Shown here in pieces: positions 23,174 to 34,422 of a stretch of 64,000 bases of DNA. The position numbers were made by a program, and so were the translations under genes. Within the stretch, counting starts at the first letter, position 1, and every line of letters starts with the position of its first letter. Origin of the DNA: Erigeron canadensis. Taxonomy: Eukaryota > Streptophyta > Magnoliopsida > Asterales > Asteraceae. The notes under the pieces were generated by a model. That model ran no database searches, was not told the origin of the DNA, and saw only the letters and a program-made list of their open reading frames with translations. The stretch covers positions 22,763,516-22,827,515 of the forward strand of contig NC_057766.1 in assembly GCF_010389155.1 (NCBI RefSeq). The letters are read 5' to 3'.

Positions 23174-23793
23174 TGTTGGTATTTTAGTGTAATTGGGTTA
23201 ATTGTTTATTTAAATCATAATAATACATCATATAAGTTTGGTGGTGCGGAGAGCACGCTTATATGAATTTATTATGATCTTAGGGGCGAAGCCCCTAAGG
23301 AACGAGGGTCCGGGGGCAGTGCCCCCGGGAGCGGGGTCCAAGGAGCGGCAGCCCCTGGCGGGCTCCAAGGGGCAGAGCCCCTGGCTGGGGTCGAGCTTAA
23401 TATTTAGAGATTGGAACACATTAGAGTATACATCCCAAGGAAATTTTTTATTTCCGACATATTGTTATATTGAAAATCCCTCCGAAAATTTAATTTTCGG
23501 AACTTGAGGGACCGAAAATGGTAAATTCGAAACCCTTAGAAAACTGTCTACAAAACAGTTATTGGGTCATTATTCTGAACATAGAAAAGATACGAATTCT
23601 CTGAGAATTCTCCCTGTTTTCACACATACTCTCTCAAACAAAACACACAGAACGTTCTCGAATCTCTGATTGTATCCGATTGAGTAATTTGGGGTGAACC
23701 ACCGAATTCATTCAATCAAATAGTGTTACACACGCCTTCGGAGATTGAATTATATATCCTGTTTTGTTCATTATTGATAACTTATCCCCAACA
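23174..23793. mobile_element. Solo LTR, 620 bp
   Basis: It begins TGTTGG, ends CCAACA and is flanked on both sides by the perfect 5-bp target duplication TATTC (23169-23173, 23794-23798). No internal retroelement sequence is next to it, so it is a solo LTR left by recombination. An unusual GC-rich block (23281-23396) consists of short self-complementary units such as GGGGCAGAGCCCC and GGGGGCAGTGCCCCC. The end carries typical LTR leader sequence with CTCTCAAACAAAACACACAG. The parent family is not named with confidence; a Copia origin is possible. Confidence 0.88.
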
Positions 23794-24189
23794 TATTCTC
23801 TTGGTAGAAAGAAGACAATCATAAATTATGCACGAGTACTAGGGGTGTTTGGTACGATAGAATAATGGAAAGAGGAGAAAGAGAATGAGATATACATTAT
23901 CGGATAATGAAATCGAGAATGGTTTCCATTCTCTACGAATTGTAGATAATGGATGAAAATGGGGGTGAGAATGGGGAAAAATAATTTTTGTTTTGTTTGA
24001 TGATACGTGTTAATATTAATTGTAAATTAAAACTTTATATTTTTCTTATATGTATTATCTGTTGGTACCAAATATTATAATTCTTTCTTTATTACATTTT
24101 CACTCTTTATGATTCTTTCTTATCAAAATCGATGTACCTAAAAGTATATATATATTTTTCATTTGAGTATATAAACAAAGTAAATAAAA
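23794..24189. other. Intergenic with one MITE-like end
   Basis: At about 23838 a sequence AGGGGTGTTTGGTACGATAG resembles a hAT-type MITE end, followed by GAGAATGG/CCATTCTC inverted motifs. A matching right end was not found, so this may be a truncated copy. Confidence 0.35.
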
Positions 24190-24362
24190 GAAAAAAATAA
24201 TATTTCTCTTTACTCTATGACTCTGTAATTAATTTAACGATCGATATGCGCCCCATCAAAGAGTATAATTGATGTTTGGATATTTTGGAAGATCGTAATA
24301 TATAAAAATTTAACATGAACTTAACCATGGTCGTAGTTTAACGAGAAGCCACCATCAAAGAT
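24190..24362. repeat. Dispersed repeat, copy 2
   Basis: Same order of motifs as 17565-17690 (AATATTTCTTTTTACTC-like, GATCGTAATATA, GAGAAGCCACCATC) with extra sequence between them. No ends recognised. Confidence 0.5.
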
Positions 24363-25205
24363 GTCATAAGATGATTGGATTTTTTTTTTTTTAATATATT
24401 TATATGTTTCTTCATTGTTACACTTTCCTTTTTATAAAATATAGTATGTTAAAGACTACAATTCAACCATTTTAAAAGCATCCAAAATATATGACCCTTT
24501 AACAAGAAACATCCTTAAGTTAACCATTTCCATTCAATATAAACTAACTCGAAAACTCCACACCACTTAACTTCTATAAATATGATATTACGAGTACTAT
24601 ATTACTATATATTGTTATTGTTAATATAAATAAACACACCATGCATGCTTTTATCCATAAAAGGTGTACACAATACACTTTTCATCAATCATACACATTA
24701 CATCAAATTAATAAGTTAAGTTAACATAGCTGTAAATTTGAGTGTCAAGCTTGATATACACACAATATAGGAAGACATAACTAGTCAACGTTTAAAGTAT
24801 ATATTTTATTAGAAAGGAGGTCGAAATGAGGAACAAATGGCGTCTTATCTATCTATCGTGTAAACTCCAAAATTCTAACATTGTCGACAAGTGAAATCAA
24901 GTCGAATGGAACAAGCTTTAGTAGCGTGGGATATGATCTACCTCCTCGGTTACTAGCTAGTCGGTCTTAGCATTATAGTATTTTATCTTGCTAGCTTTTA
25001 TATTTCGCTCTCACAAACTTGTAATTGTGTTTAATTAATCCGACATTCTTTGGTTTAATTAAGCAATTAAATCACAATCAAATCCAAAATAGTCTTAAAA
25101 TCTATTGAAAAAGTTAGTAGTTTTAACGTCTCAAATTTGTATGTATTTAGGAGTTATTATACACACTAGCTTGGTCAAAAAAGTGTAACACACTTTATAC
25201 TTCAC
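24363..25205. other. Intergenic, no gene seen
   Basis: AT-rich sequence with homopolymer runs. No supported gene or bounded element. Confidence 0.35.
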
Positions 25206-25492
25206 GTGAGGGTACCCGCGCAATGCGGCGACAGACCGGCAACGACAGTGGTGATGGTGACATTAACGGTGTAGTTATTAATGTAAAGGTAGTTGACGTA
25301 AAGGGATAATATAGTTAATAAAAAGAGACACTTGTGAAATATGCGATATGTGGGAAGATGTTTGGTTTTATGTAAGGGTATTTAAGAGTTTATGATACAG
25401 GTGATAAAAGATTAGTGATAAAAAGGATAATTCAAAGACTGAATTGTTTAAAAGAAAGAAAAAGTGTTTTTTTTTATAAGATAGTATATAGA
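25206..25492 (-). mobile_element. Probable Helitron, 3' end unclear
   Basis: On the minus strand a typical 5' end TCTATATACTATCTTATAAA starts at 25492. Toward the other end is the GC hairpin CCGCATTGCGCGGG (about 25215-25229), but no CTRR follows at normal distance; a CTAG occurs only about 50 bp further. The interior shares the GTGGTGATGG-rich stretch with the Helitron at 141-487. Confidence 0.5.
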
Positions 25493-26064
25493 TTATACCA
25501 AGATATAGATGTACGTCTTCATTATTCAATAATCCATAAACGGAAAGCCTACAAACGTGGGTGGAGTGGAGTGCCAATGATGATGTAGCCATTTCCGAAT
25601 CAATTTCACTAGATATGGTCTCTTGCACCCTAAATCTAATTAACATGCTTAATTACGAGCATTATATATAAAAACTGACAATAATATTATTCATGGTGTA
25701 TGTACTTTGTACATTGATAATACAAGATGGTTCACGTAAAACCTCCCTACTAACTAATTCTACATCATTAACTTCTAGCATTTAGATTACACTATGATCG
25801 ATATGGGTTAAATCTACACCATTTAATTCGTTGTGGGAAAAGAATCTTCACTAAACTTTGTATTTTATTTGGCAACGTAATGTAATATTTTTTCTTAGTA
25901 TTGAATTGATAATTTATGAAAAATTACTCAAAGTTATCCACAATCGTGCATACATTATTGTAAACGTTAAGTACAAGATTATAACATGTATAATGACATA
26001 TATATGATATATATATATATATATATGCTTCAGTATAAAAAATATAAACAAAGTACCATATGTC
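25493..26064. other. Intergenic, no gene seen
   Basis: No gene recognised. A TA microsatellite lies near 26008-26028. Confidence 0.35.
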
Positions 26065-26423
26065 CTTGAACTTTAGCTAAATGGTTGAAAGGTCATTCTA
26101 TTTTGCATAAGTCTTGTGTTCAAGTCTTGGAAAGTACATAAGAATTAAGTCCCTTTATGAGAGTTTGGCTTGGGTATACCCAAGTTCAAGTATGAGGGGC
26201 AGAGTTTATCCCTATTAATCGTAGTGATTAGTAGGGGGTTTTTCCCTCATCGGGTATCTGAAATAGAAATTTCTACTTCGATGGAACTCTCTAGTGCGGA
26301 CTCGGTTAAGGCAACGTATGTTAGACCTCCCGCTGTCGAATCACAACACGAAATTTCCTGCGAAATTCACCTTTAAAAAAAAAAATGTCTGCAAAATTCA
26401 CCTTTAAAAATAAAAATAAGAAT
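26065..26423 (+). mobile_element. tRNA-derived SINE, family A
   Basis: A-box-like TTAGCTAAATGGTTGAAAGG and B-box-like GTGTTCAAGTCTTGG occur near the 5' end, and the 3' end is A-rich (CACCTTTAAAAAAAAAA, partly repeated). A 12-bp target duplication with one mismatch, GTACCATATGTC / GTACCATATATC, flanks it (26053-26064, 26424-26435). The body is closely related to the minus-strand copy at 31213-31544, including GTATGTTAGA and CTCCCGCTGT. Confidence 0.85.
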
Positions 26424-26996
26424 GTACCATATATCTCTCACTATAGACAAACATATATTTAGCTGGAAGACAATCTATTCCATATATAAAGGTGTATGTG
26501 GAAAAAGCAGTACTTGTTTAAAACACATGGAAAAAAAAAGGGACCAACGACTCTAGATTCTAGAAGTTTTTCCCGAACGAAATGTTCAATCGGGGAAAGT
26601 AGTCACTAATTTCGTGTAATCAATGGAATGTAGTGATGATTATGATTAGACCGGTTTCTCCTTTCATCATCATCTTTATCACTATTAATTCTAAAAATAG
26701 TACTAATTATTATTACAATTACTACTAATATTTTATGATAGTTATTACTATGAGGAATCTAAAATAAATCAATCACAATCTAAAATATAAATAAAAGAAG
26801 AGGTTGGGTACACTTGACACCTTTAATCTCTCTCATTTAGCTTAATACTATCTCCTTATTAATCTTCTTTTTTTTAAATATTTATTTAATAAAAAATGAC
26901 CGCCCTTTAATAAAGAAATCTTTATTTTTATTATTTATATGACTATATATATACCACCTAGAAAAAATCTTCACATATTTTTTGAATTATATACTT

Positions 26997-27542
26997 TATA
27001 CATTTTGTTTCTCTTTTTATTTAACTAAAGTTGAATAAAAAAATAAACTGGAATCGATATTTATATGGAATTAAGTTTCATATATTTCTTTTTTAGCTTT
27101 CGTATTAATTAAGTCGTGATATTGGTCATGCACTTTTTGTTTCTCTTTTTATTTAAATAAAGTTGAAAAACAATGGGTAAACTGTGATCAATATCATGAA
27201 GATTTTTATATGTTTCTTCTTTAGCTTTCTTATTGATTAAGTTGTGATATTGGTCTTACACTTTTTGTTTATCTTTTTATATAACTAAAGTTGAAAAAAA
27301 AAGGTAAGCTGGAATCAATATTTATATGGAGTTATTTTTCATATGTTTCTTCGTTAGCTTTCGTATTCATTAAGTTGTGATATTGGTCATACACTTTTTG
27401 TTTCTCTTTTTATTTAACTAATTAAAGTTAGAAAAAAAAGGATAAATGTAATCAATATTTAAATGGAGTTAATTTTCATATGTTTCTTCTTTAGATCTCT
27501 TATTCATTAAGTTTTGATATTGGTCATACACTTTTTGTTTCA
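26997..27542. repeat. Tandem array, about four copies of a 128-137-bp unit
   Basis: The motif GATATTGGTCATACACTTTTTGTTTC recurs in slightly varied form at about 27118, 27246, 27379 and 27516, with TTTATTTAACTAAAGTTGAA and CATATGTTTCTTC between. Copies differ by substitutions and small indels. No coding potential. No similar units were seen elsewhere in the window. Confidence 0.85.
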
Positions 27543-27959
27543 CAATTATTATAAGATTTATATATCTTGAGATTACTCATCCAATGAACGAACATGGGCA
27601 CTGGTTAAAGATATATAACTAAATACCGATGACTTGAAGTAATGATTTTTTTAGTGTAACTTATAATTTGTAAACTAGCTCAAGTAAACGGTTACCAATG
27701 GTTACCTTTATATGTCAAATCAAGGTAGGGAGATGGGATATTTTGAAAAATCGGAGAGATATTGCATTGAGGAAATAGTGAATAATAATAATAATTTATG
27801 AAAATATATATAAAAAAAAGTTTAAAAATATATTAAAAACTCATAAATCTTGAACTTTTGTATAACTTTTTTAAAAAATTGACAAATATAAATAGATATA
27901 AATATAAGTATATGATATATTCTGAGAATATGGATATTTAGAAAAAAAAAAAAAAACTT
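27543..27959. other. Intergenic, no gene seen
   Basis: AT-rich spacer between the tandem array and the GACCCGATCC repeats. Nothing supported. Confidence 0.35.
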
Positions 27960-28150
27960 TTGTTGACTTTGACCCGATCCAACCCGATATTTGACTGATA
28001 TACCGAGATTTGACCCGATCCAACGATTTTTTCAATGTTGACCAGCATTGACCCGAGATATACCCGATCCAAGCATCGTCTTCTTAACTGGCTGATCCCG
28101 ATCCGAGATCTGATATCTCGGCCGATACGGCCGAGATTTACAACACCGTG
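27960..28150. repeat. GACCCGATCC-rich repeat, probable transposon end
   Basis: Several copies of TGACCCGATCCAAC-like motifs and an inverted pair CTCGGCCGATACGGCCGAGAT near the right end, closing with TTTACAACACCG. Short subterminal repeats plus a palindrome suggest one end of a DNA transposon, but no partner end or target duplication was identified. Confidence 0.4.
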
Positions 28151-28690
28151 TCAAATGGTGTAATATAGGTTTAACAATAAGTGATTCTGAAATAAATATA
28201 TCCTGAATGTATAAACAAGTACAAATACGAATATATTGATACGTTTGTTTGGGTTTTTATGTATCATTTTAAAACTTTTTCTTTCTTGAGAGTATTGTGG
28301 GTCTTTATAGCAATATCTAAAAACTACCATTTTGTCCTTTTCTTTCTAATTATAAAATATATAATACACAACAAAATAGTGTCAGCATAGCGGACACATT
28401 GATATGTTAGAAGTTAAATCTTATACTAAAACTAATAAATTAGGCATTCTAATCATCACTTGTCAAGAGGAAATTAAGTTTGTGAGGTTAATCGATCACT
28501 GTGCTACTTTTGAGATTTTATTTCAAGTTGACAATTTAAAAGGTGGAACGACCTTTAAAATGAAAAAAAAAGTGCAGCAACTTTTTAGTAGTTATTACTG
28601 GAAATCATGAGAAAACAAATGGTTGCATATATAGATTTAAGTATTTATTAAATTTTCAGATCATATTAAATTTCTAGATAACTTATAATA

Positions 28691-29010
28691 GTAAGTAAAT
28701 AACTTTACACGAATTATTATGATCGCCCCGGCGGGCTTGCTCTGATTCAGATGGCCCTGAGAAGCACTCCGGTTGAATTATTATAATGTGTATCAAACTT
28801 TAATCTCATGCATTGCATTATGTAATGAACTTTCATATTATGTGCATTATATGTATCCTGGTATATGTGATAATCACCTAAGCTGCCACTTGGTAGTTTT
28901 TTATTGGTCGAATAAATACAATGCACAAGATTTGAAAGTTCATTACATACAATGCATAAGATTAAAATCGATACACACTATAACAATTCGTGTAAAGTTG
29001 CTTACATTTT
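28691..29010. mobile_element. Foldback MITE carrying a later insertion
   Basis: The left arm (GTAAGTAAATAACTTTACAC onward) and right arm (ending in its approximate inverse) pair over about 110-120 bp each. Both contain the complement pair around CATTACATACAATGCATAAG. Between them is an unpaired centre of about 55 bp. A 54-bp GC-rich insertion interrupts the left arm; without it and its duplication the arm aligns through to the right arm. Target duplication not fixed. Confidence 0.65.
28721..28774. other. 54-bp GC-rich insertion with 10-bp flanking duplication
   Basis: The block starts GATCGCCCCGGCGGGCTTGC and ends GCACTCCGGTT. It is flanked by GAATTATTAT on both sides (28711-28720 and 28775-28784), and the undisturbed site is seen in the opposite arm of the host MITE. 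The block has no terminal inverted repeats, no poly-A, and a base composition very unlike its surroundings. Its origin is unknown. Confidence 0.75.
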
Positions 29011-30640
29011 GAAGTACTAATCCCATAACTTATTAATTAGATAAAGGGAATATTTAGAATCATATACACAATTTTCTTAATTCATAGTCAAAACTGATAT
29101 AATTAACATTTTTCTTTACTAAATTGTCCAATCTTTCGTATGTTACTTAATATATAATTAATGTAGTGGAAATTTGTTTCAATCCGAAGCTGACTTGTAT
29201 CGCTGTATACTCTTAGCATCTCGCTAGTTTTTTTTTAATAAAAGTTTTGAATGTTAAAAATAAAAAAAAATAAAAAAGAAGCTGACTTGGAACTTGAAAG
29301 TGTTCAAGATGTCCATTACTCATGGTTGAGATCTCTAAAGTTAATTTTAACTTTATTAGTAAAGTTGAAGTTTTCTTGGTTTTGAATTAAAATCAATAGT
29401 CAAAATTTATAATTTATTTTTGATCATTGATTTTAATCTAAATGTCAAAATTACCAACTTACTGATAAAGTTAGAATTAACTTTAGAGGATTTCAATCAA
29501 TTATCCATATAGTTTTGATTTTTGAAATTTCATAAAAATAAGTGGTTTTATAAATCCACTAGGTCCATATAACGTTATGGCCCACAGACATTGTTAAGTT
29601 TGCAACAAATAAGTACCTTTAGATAAATTTCATCTTTTATTTATAACCATTAGATCAAATTTAGTTATTTTAACTTTGGTAATAGATAATATTAATACTT
29701 TTACTTTATACAATTTGTTAAATTATACACTTTTTAATTATTATAATATACAATAAATAATAATAATAAGAATAATAGATTGTTCGAACTCTTACATTCC
29801 CTACTTTACATATTGTGATATTATATTATTTACTAGCATTGTTAATCATTAATTTTTATCAATCATCTTTTAGTAGTTCGTCAAGTATGTCGGAAACAAC
29901 AACTAACCCAAGCTCATCCTCCTTCATCAACTACAAGTCTGTTAACTTTTTTTTCTTAATTTCTAAATTTTATATTATACGAGTATTGTTTAAATTTTTT
30001 TTATAATATTCTACAGTACACCTTTTGTATTATGTAAGAAATTTTATTAAATTATCATTTTATATCAGATTTTTATCATATAACGAAATAAATATTAGTT
30101 ATACGTATTTCATTTTACATTGTTAGTATCTTATGGTATTTAGATAAAATATATTACCGACATTTATACGGTGCCTACAATAATAAAAAAAATAGATTGT
30201 AGAAATAATAATATCACCATTTTTAACATCTTTTATCTTTTTTTTTAAAAAAAAATCAAGATATTATAAAAATAGCTTTATTATTTTATATCTTATGAGA
30301 TCTCATATATAGATTATATATTTATATTTATATATTTATTTTGGATCTACTGTTTTTAGAATCTATACATAAAGAAAAAATATATTCTTTGACACTGTTT
30401 GTTATCAATAAACTTAATCAATTAATTATAATATGACTCAACATGTATATTATCTAAAAAACTTCGATACATTAAAAAATTTAAATACTAATATCATTAT
30501 TTTTCAACATGTCTTATCTGCAACTACTAATTATATTATGTTTATCTCGTGTATTACGTGAAAAAATAATCTAGATTACAAGTAAATACTCCGTATAATT
30601 TAAAGTTCAAGGTTACTTTCAATTTTATATATGCAAGTTT
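29011..30640. other. Intergenic, no gene seen
   Basis: Very AT-rich sequence. A short serine-rich frame near 29815-30006 lacks family resemblance and was not accepted. Confidence 0.35.
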
Positions 30641-30658
30641 AGATTAATCTAAACGTGT

Positions 30659-30801
30659 CGTGCCTTCTGTAGCGGTTAAATTGGTGGGGTTTTTCCTCCC
30701 CTGTGGTTCCCTGACTCGTGGATCGGTCGCTAGTGACTGTCTGCCTAATTGGATGTAACGGCTAGCTGTCCCGTGACACGAATGTTAAGAAGAAAAAAAA
30801 A
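30659..30801 (+). mobile_element. Short SINE-related retroposon, 143 bp
   Basis: It is flanked by a perfect 18-bp target duplication, AGATTAATCTAAACGTGT (30641-30658, 30802-30819), and ends in a run of A. Its start TCGTGCCTTC and its end CCGTGACACGAA match the 3' half of the family-A SINE (complement of 31213-31544), while the middle differs. It looks like a 5'-short relative that kept the shared 3' module. Confidence 0.85.
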
Positions 30802-31040
30802 AGATTAATCTAAACGTGTACTAAATACAAAACAATAACAACAATACCTTATTTCATTAAAAATAAACCGTCATATATTTACCTAAGATAAAAAAAAAAA
30901 AAAAAGAATTGCTTTCCATAAGATCTTTGACACGTTAATATATTTATATTTATACAAATATATGGCATACAAGTGTTAATGTGTATTGTGTAAGTATAGT
31001 TATGTAGGGAAAAAAAAACCAGTATATGGAATTTAAAGTA

Positions 31041-32361
31041 TCTCTAAATATACTATATATAAAAGAGAAATTTTAATTTTAAAATAAATAAATCTAGACC
31101 TTTAAATGAATCTCAATTTATAATTAGATACCTCAAAATGTTGATGTCATTTTTTTTCATCCCTTTATAAATTTACTTCCAATTTAACTAATTTCATTTA
31201 ATGTTATTAACTTTTTTGAAAGGTGAATTTCGCTTTAAGAACTTCGTGTCACGATTCAACAGCGGGAGATCTAACATACGTTGTCTTAACCGGGTCCGCG
31301 TTAGAGAGCTCTCTCAAAGTAGAAATGTCTATTTCAAATACCCGATGGGGGGAAAACCCCTACTAATCCGCCCGAAGGCACGACGATCAATAGGGTAAAC
31401 CCTGCCCTCTCAGACTTGAACCTGGGTATACCAAGCCAAACCTTCATAGAAAGACTTCCTATATATTTTCCAAGTCTTGAACCCAAGACCTCCTACTTAT
31501 AAGGCAAGTGTTCAACCACTTGAGCTAACTAGAAAATACTTATCTAATGTTATTAACTAATTATTATTTATCAAATAATGATCATCTATACATAAATAAA
31601 GTTCTAAACTGATTTTTCTCCTAGCCGCCGCCCATCCCCCTTTGCATCTCATCTCCATCTCTATCAAATACAACTTATTTTTACTTATTTCTTTTCAAAT
31701 AACTCTGTATTTAGTCTTACATTATGATAATTAACTTAAAAATATTTATGATTTGTATGTTTATAATAATAAAAAATAGAAAGTTATAAAAATAACAGAA
31801 TCATCATTTTTTAACATCTTTTATTTATGTTTATTAAATTAATAAAATGGTATAAATATAAACTAAAATAAAATAAACAATATTATGTTTCGGTTTTTCA
31901 TATAAATTCAATACTGAATCAAAACTTTCGGTTTTGGTTTTTGTATTCATAATATTCAGATTTCATGTTTATTTTGGTTGGATTTTTTTCCATCCATAAT
32001 ACTTAGCTTTCAAATATATATTTAAATATATTTATAATTATTATTAAATTTTTTGTTTCATGAAAACTCTTAGATGCAAAAAAAGCTATTAATAGAATGG
32101 TAAATATAATTACACGATTTAAAAACTTTGGAACCCATTAAATCTTTCACCATCTTCGTGACATAAAATTCCCTCTTCTTTTTCTTTTTATCTACATCAT
32201 GCCAATTCCTTATCTATATTTATATAAACTCATTTTATTATATGAAAACAAATATAACATTATTGTATTTCAATACCTTTTATTTACAATTCGTAAATAT
32301 ACAACATCATGAAATATTAGTATTTTATTAGTGATATATGTTTACGCGGGATATAATCTAG
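31041..32361 (+). mobile_element. Helitron with a nested SINE
   Basis: It starts TCTCTAAATATACTATATAT after a host A and ends ACGCGGGATATAATCTAG before a host T. The 3' hairpin is degraded. Subtracting the SINE and its duplication, about 975 bp remain, AT-rich and non-coding. Confidence 0.55.
31213..31544 (-). mobile_element. tRNA-derived SINE, family A
   Basis: On the minus strand the 5' end reads TTAGCTCAAGTGGTTGAACA (A box) and GGGTTCAAGACTTGG (B box), and the 3' end is TTTCAAAAAA-like. A 14-bp perfect target duplication, TAATGTTATTAACT (31199-31212, 31545-31558), flanks it. This copy is better preserved in its tRNA-like head than the one at 26065. Confidence 0.9.
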
Positions 32362-32572
32362 TATCCTATTATACTAGATATAAGATAATACATAAAAGAT
32401 CAAGTACATTTCTTTCTTACTTGAAACTTGATAGAAGCAGGAAGGAAACATTAAGTTCTTAAATTTTAATTTATTCTCAATCACATCTCAAATAGTTAAC
32501 TTCATTAAAACTGGTGGGGAATATCAAGGACGAAATATCATTATGTAAACAACTTCAAAATGAGCAATCATT

Positions 32573-32620
<48 letters not shown>

Positions 32621-32743
32621 CAGTAAGAATTTTAGTATTTTAAAGCATTCTTCAATTTAAAGCTATTTTTAAAAATTGTCACATAGGTCTTTATCATATG
32701 TGGTATCTTTATATTATTTTTACAATATATATATATATGGAAA

Positions 32744-33258
32744 AGTTAAATTAGGGACTCCTTATTTTAGAGACTGTTAGGGACTCCTTCTACCTCCTTC
32801 TCCGACCACCACCACCATCATCTCTGAACACCACCACCACCACCATGATCATCTCCGACCACCACCATGATCCTCCGGCGACGGCGACCATCTCCGGCGA
32901 GACTTACACATGTGTAAGTAACTTACACATGTTTTAAGTACAATTTTTTTAGGTAGATCACCCATCACCGGTCACCCCCTATGACCTATCACCCTCTATG
33001 ACCTATCACCCTTAATGACCTATCACCCCCACCAGCTTTGGTTTATGAATATCCTTAAGGGCGAAGCCCGCTCCGAATCATAATTTTTATTCAACTTACA
33101 CATGTGTAAGTTGTACTTACACATGTGTAAGTCTCGCCGGAGATGTCGCCGAAGATGAATATGGCCGATGATGATTAGTGGTAATTAGATCTGATGAAAA
33201 TGGACGGTCTAGACCGAGTCCCTAACAGTCCCTAAAATAAGGAGTCCCTAATTTAACT
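32744..33258. mobile_element. Foldback MITE bordered by TA microsatellites
   Basis: Terminal inverted repeats of about 42 bp start AGTTAAATTAGGGACTCC on both ends. Inside is a second inverted pair built from CTTACACATGTGTAAG palindromes and CTCCGGCGAGAC / GTCTCGCCGGAG, plus a CCACCA-rich stretch. Both ends are embedded in TA runs. Confidence 0.8.
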
Positions 33259-33290
33259 CACCCATATATATATATATATATATATATATA

Positions 33291-33490
33291 GGTTTTAGGT
33301 AAAATAAACAAACTATTAAAGTAAAATAAATAAAACATTAAGTTTATCTTTACTGTGCATCATGAAAATCATCGTGCATCAATATACATTTGTGTTTCAT
33401 GAATCTTCGTGCATCAAATTTACCATGATCTAAGGGTCAAGATCTTGTCTTATTTGTTTTACATTAATACTTGTTTTACAATAACCAACC
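33291..33490. mobile_element. MITE-like segment between TA microsatellites
   Basis: It begins GGTTTTAGGTAAAATAAAC and ends TTACAATAACCAACC, an approximate inverse. TA runs lie on both sides and a CT run on the right. It contains three CGTGCATCA motifs. Non-coding. Confidence 0.5.
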
Positions 33491-33533
33491 TCTCTCTCTC
33501 TCTATATATATGTATATATATATACATATATAT

Positions 33534-33905
33534 GGAGCCTTATTTTGAGAACCCATTTTTTTGCTAGAACCTTGAGAACTCTTAAATTATGTATTGGGTC
33601 ACATGTTTTTTTTGTTCATTCACGTGTGAAACGTTATAAAAATACATGTTGTAGAAGAAAGTTTTTTTCAAAACCTTATATATACTCATTTGTTAACATG
33701 TGAACGAAAACGTGAACATATTCATTCAAAAGTTCACAAAATGCTATTTTGAAGGTTTTTTAAAAAAGTTTATTTTACAACATACTTTTTTATATTATTT
33801 CACATGTGAATGAACAAAACAAACCTGTGAACAGACATACTATTTAGGAATTCTCATAGTTCTTACAAAAAAATGGAACTTGGGTGTAGATTCTTCACAT
33901 ACTAA
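33534..33905. mobile_element. MITE-like segment between TA microsatellites
   Basis: A stretch from GGAGCCTTATTTTGAGAACC to ATTCTTCACATAC, with CACGTGTGAA/TTCACATGTGAA inverted motifs and an imperfect inverse of its left end near 33850-33890. It is followed by another TA run, then a 97-bp segment and a further TA run (to 34067). Confidence 0.45.
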
Positions 33906-33909
33906 TTTT

Positions 33910-33945
<36 letters not shown>

Positions 33946-34035
33946 TGGCCCCCATGTCTTTTATTGATTAAAAAAACAGGATGTAAGAGGTTCTACACCA
34001 ATGCTTATGTCTTTAACAGCCACATAAACCCTAAC

Positions 34036-34070
<35 letters not shown>

Positions 34071-34131
34071 AAAGAATAATATATAAATTGTTTATGACAA
34101 TCGTAAATAGCTCAAGTATTTTGTTAATAAC

Positions 34132-34322
34132 TGATAAGAAGAATAGAATGAATAAAAAGTTTTGTATTGATTTGTGATGATTTACAATAAATTCAAATCC
34201 CCTATTTATGCAAGGAATTCATGTGCTAAATATGGAAACACAATCAAGTCTCTAATACTTGGTTTGCAGCCAAAGAAAAGATCTTTTATTTTGGGATATA
34301 ATGATTCAGTCTGATCCTAACA
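34132..34322 (-). repeat. Copia 3' LTR
   Basis: 191 bp, aligning over its length with 39513-39706 (shared GAAGAATAGAATGAATAAAA, GATTTACAATAAA and AAAGATCTTTTATTTT). It lies next to the polypurine tract at 34323-34336. Confidence 0.92.
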
Positions 34323-34422
34323 CCCCCCCCCCCCCTCAAGTTGAATAGTGGGATCACCAAAATTCAACTTGTTTAGACATTTGTGAAACATGGTTGTTCC
34401 AACTGCTTTTGCCATGTGAAAC

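Noticed and set aside
23238..23507. 89-residue frame and its antisense partner across the GC-rich block
   Set aside because: Both are by-products of the self-complementary GC units inside the solo LTR.
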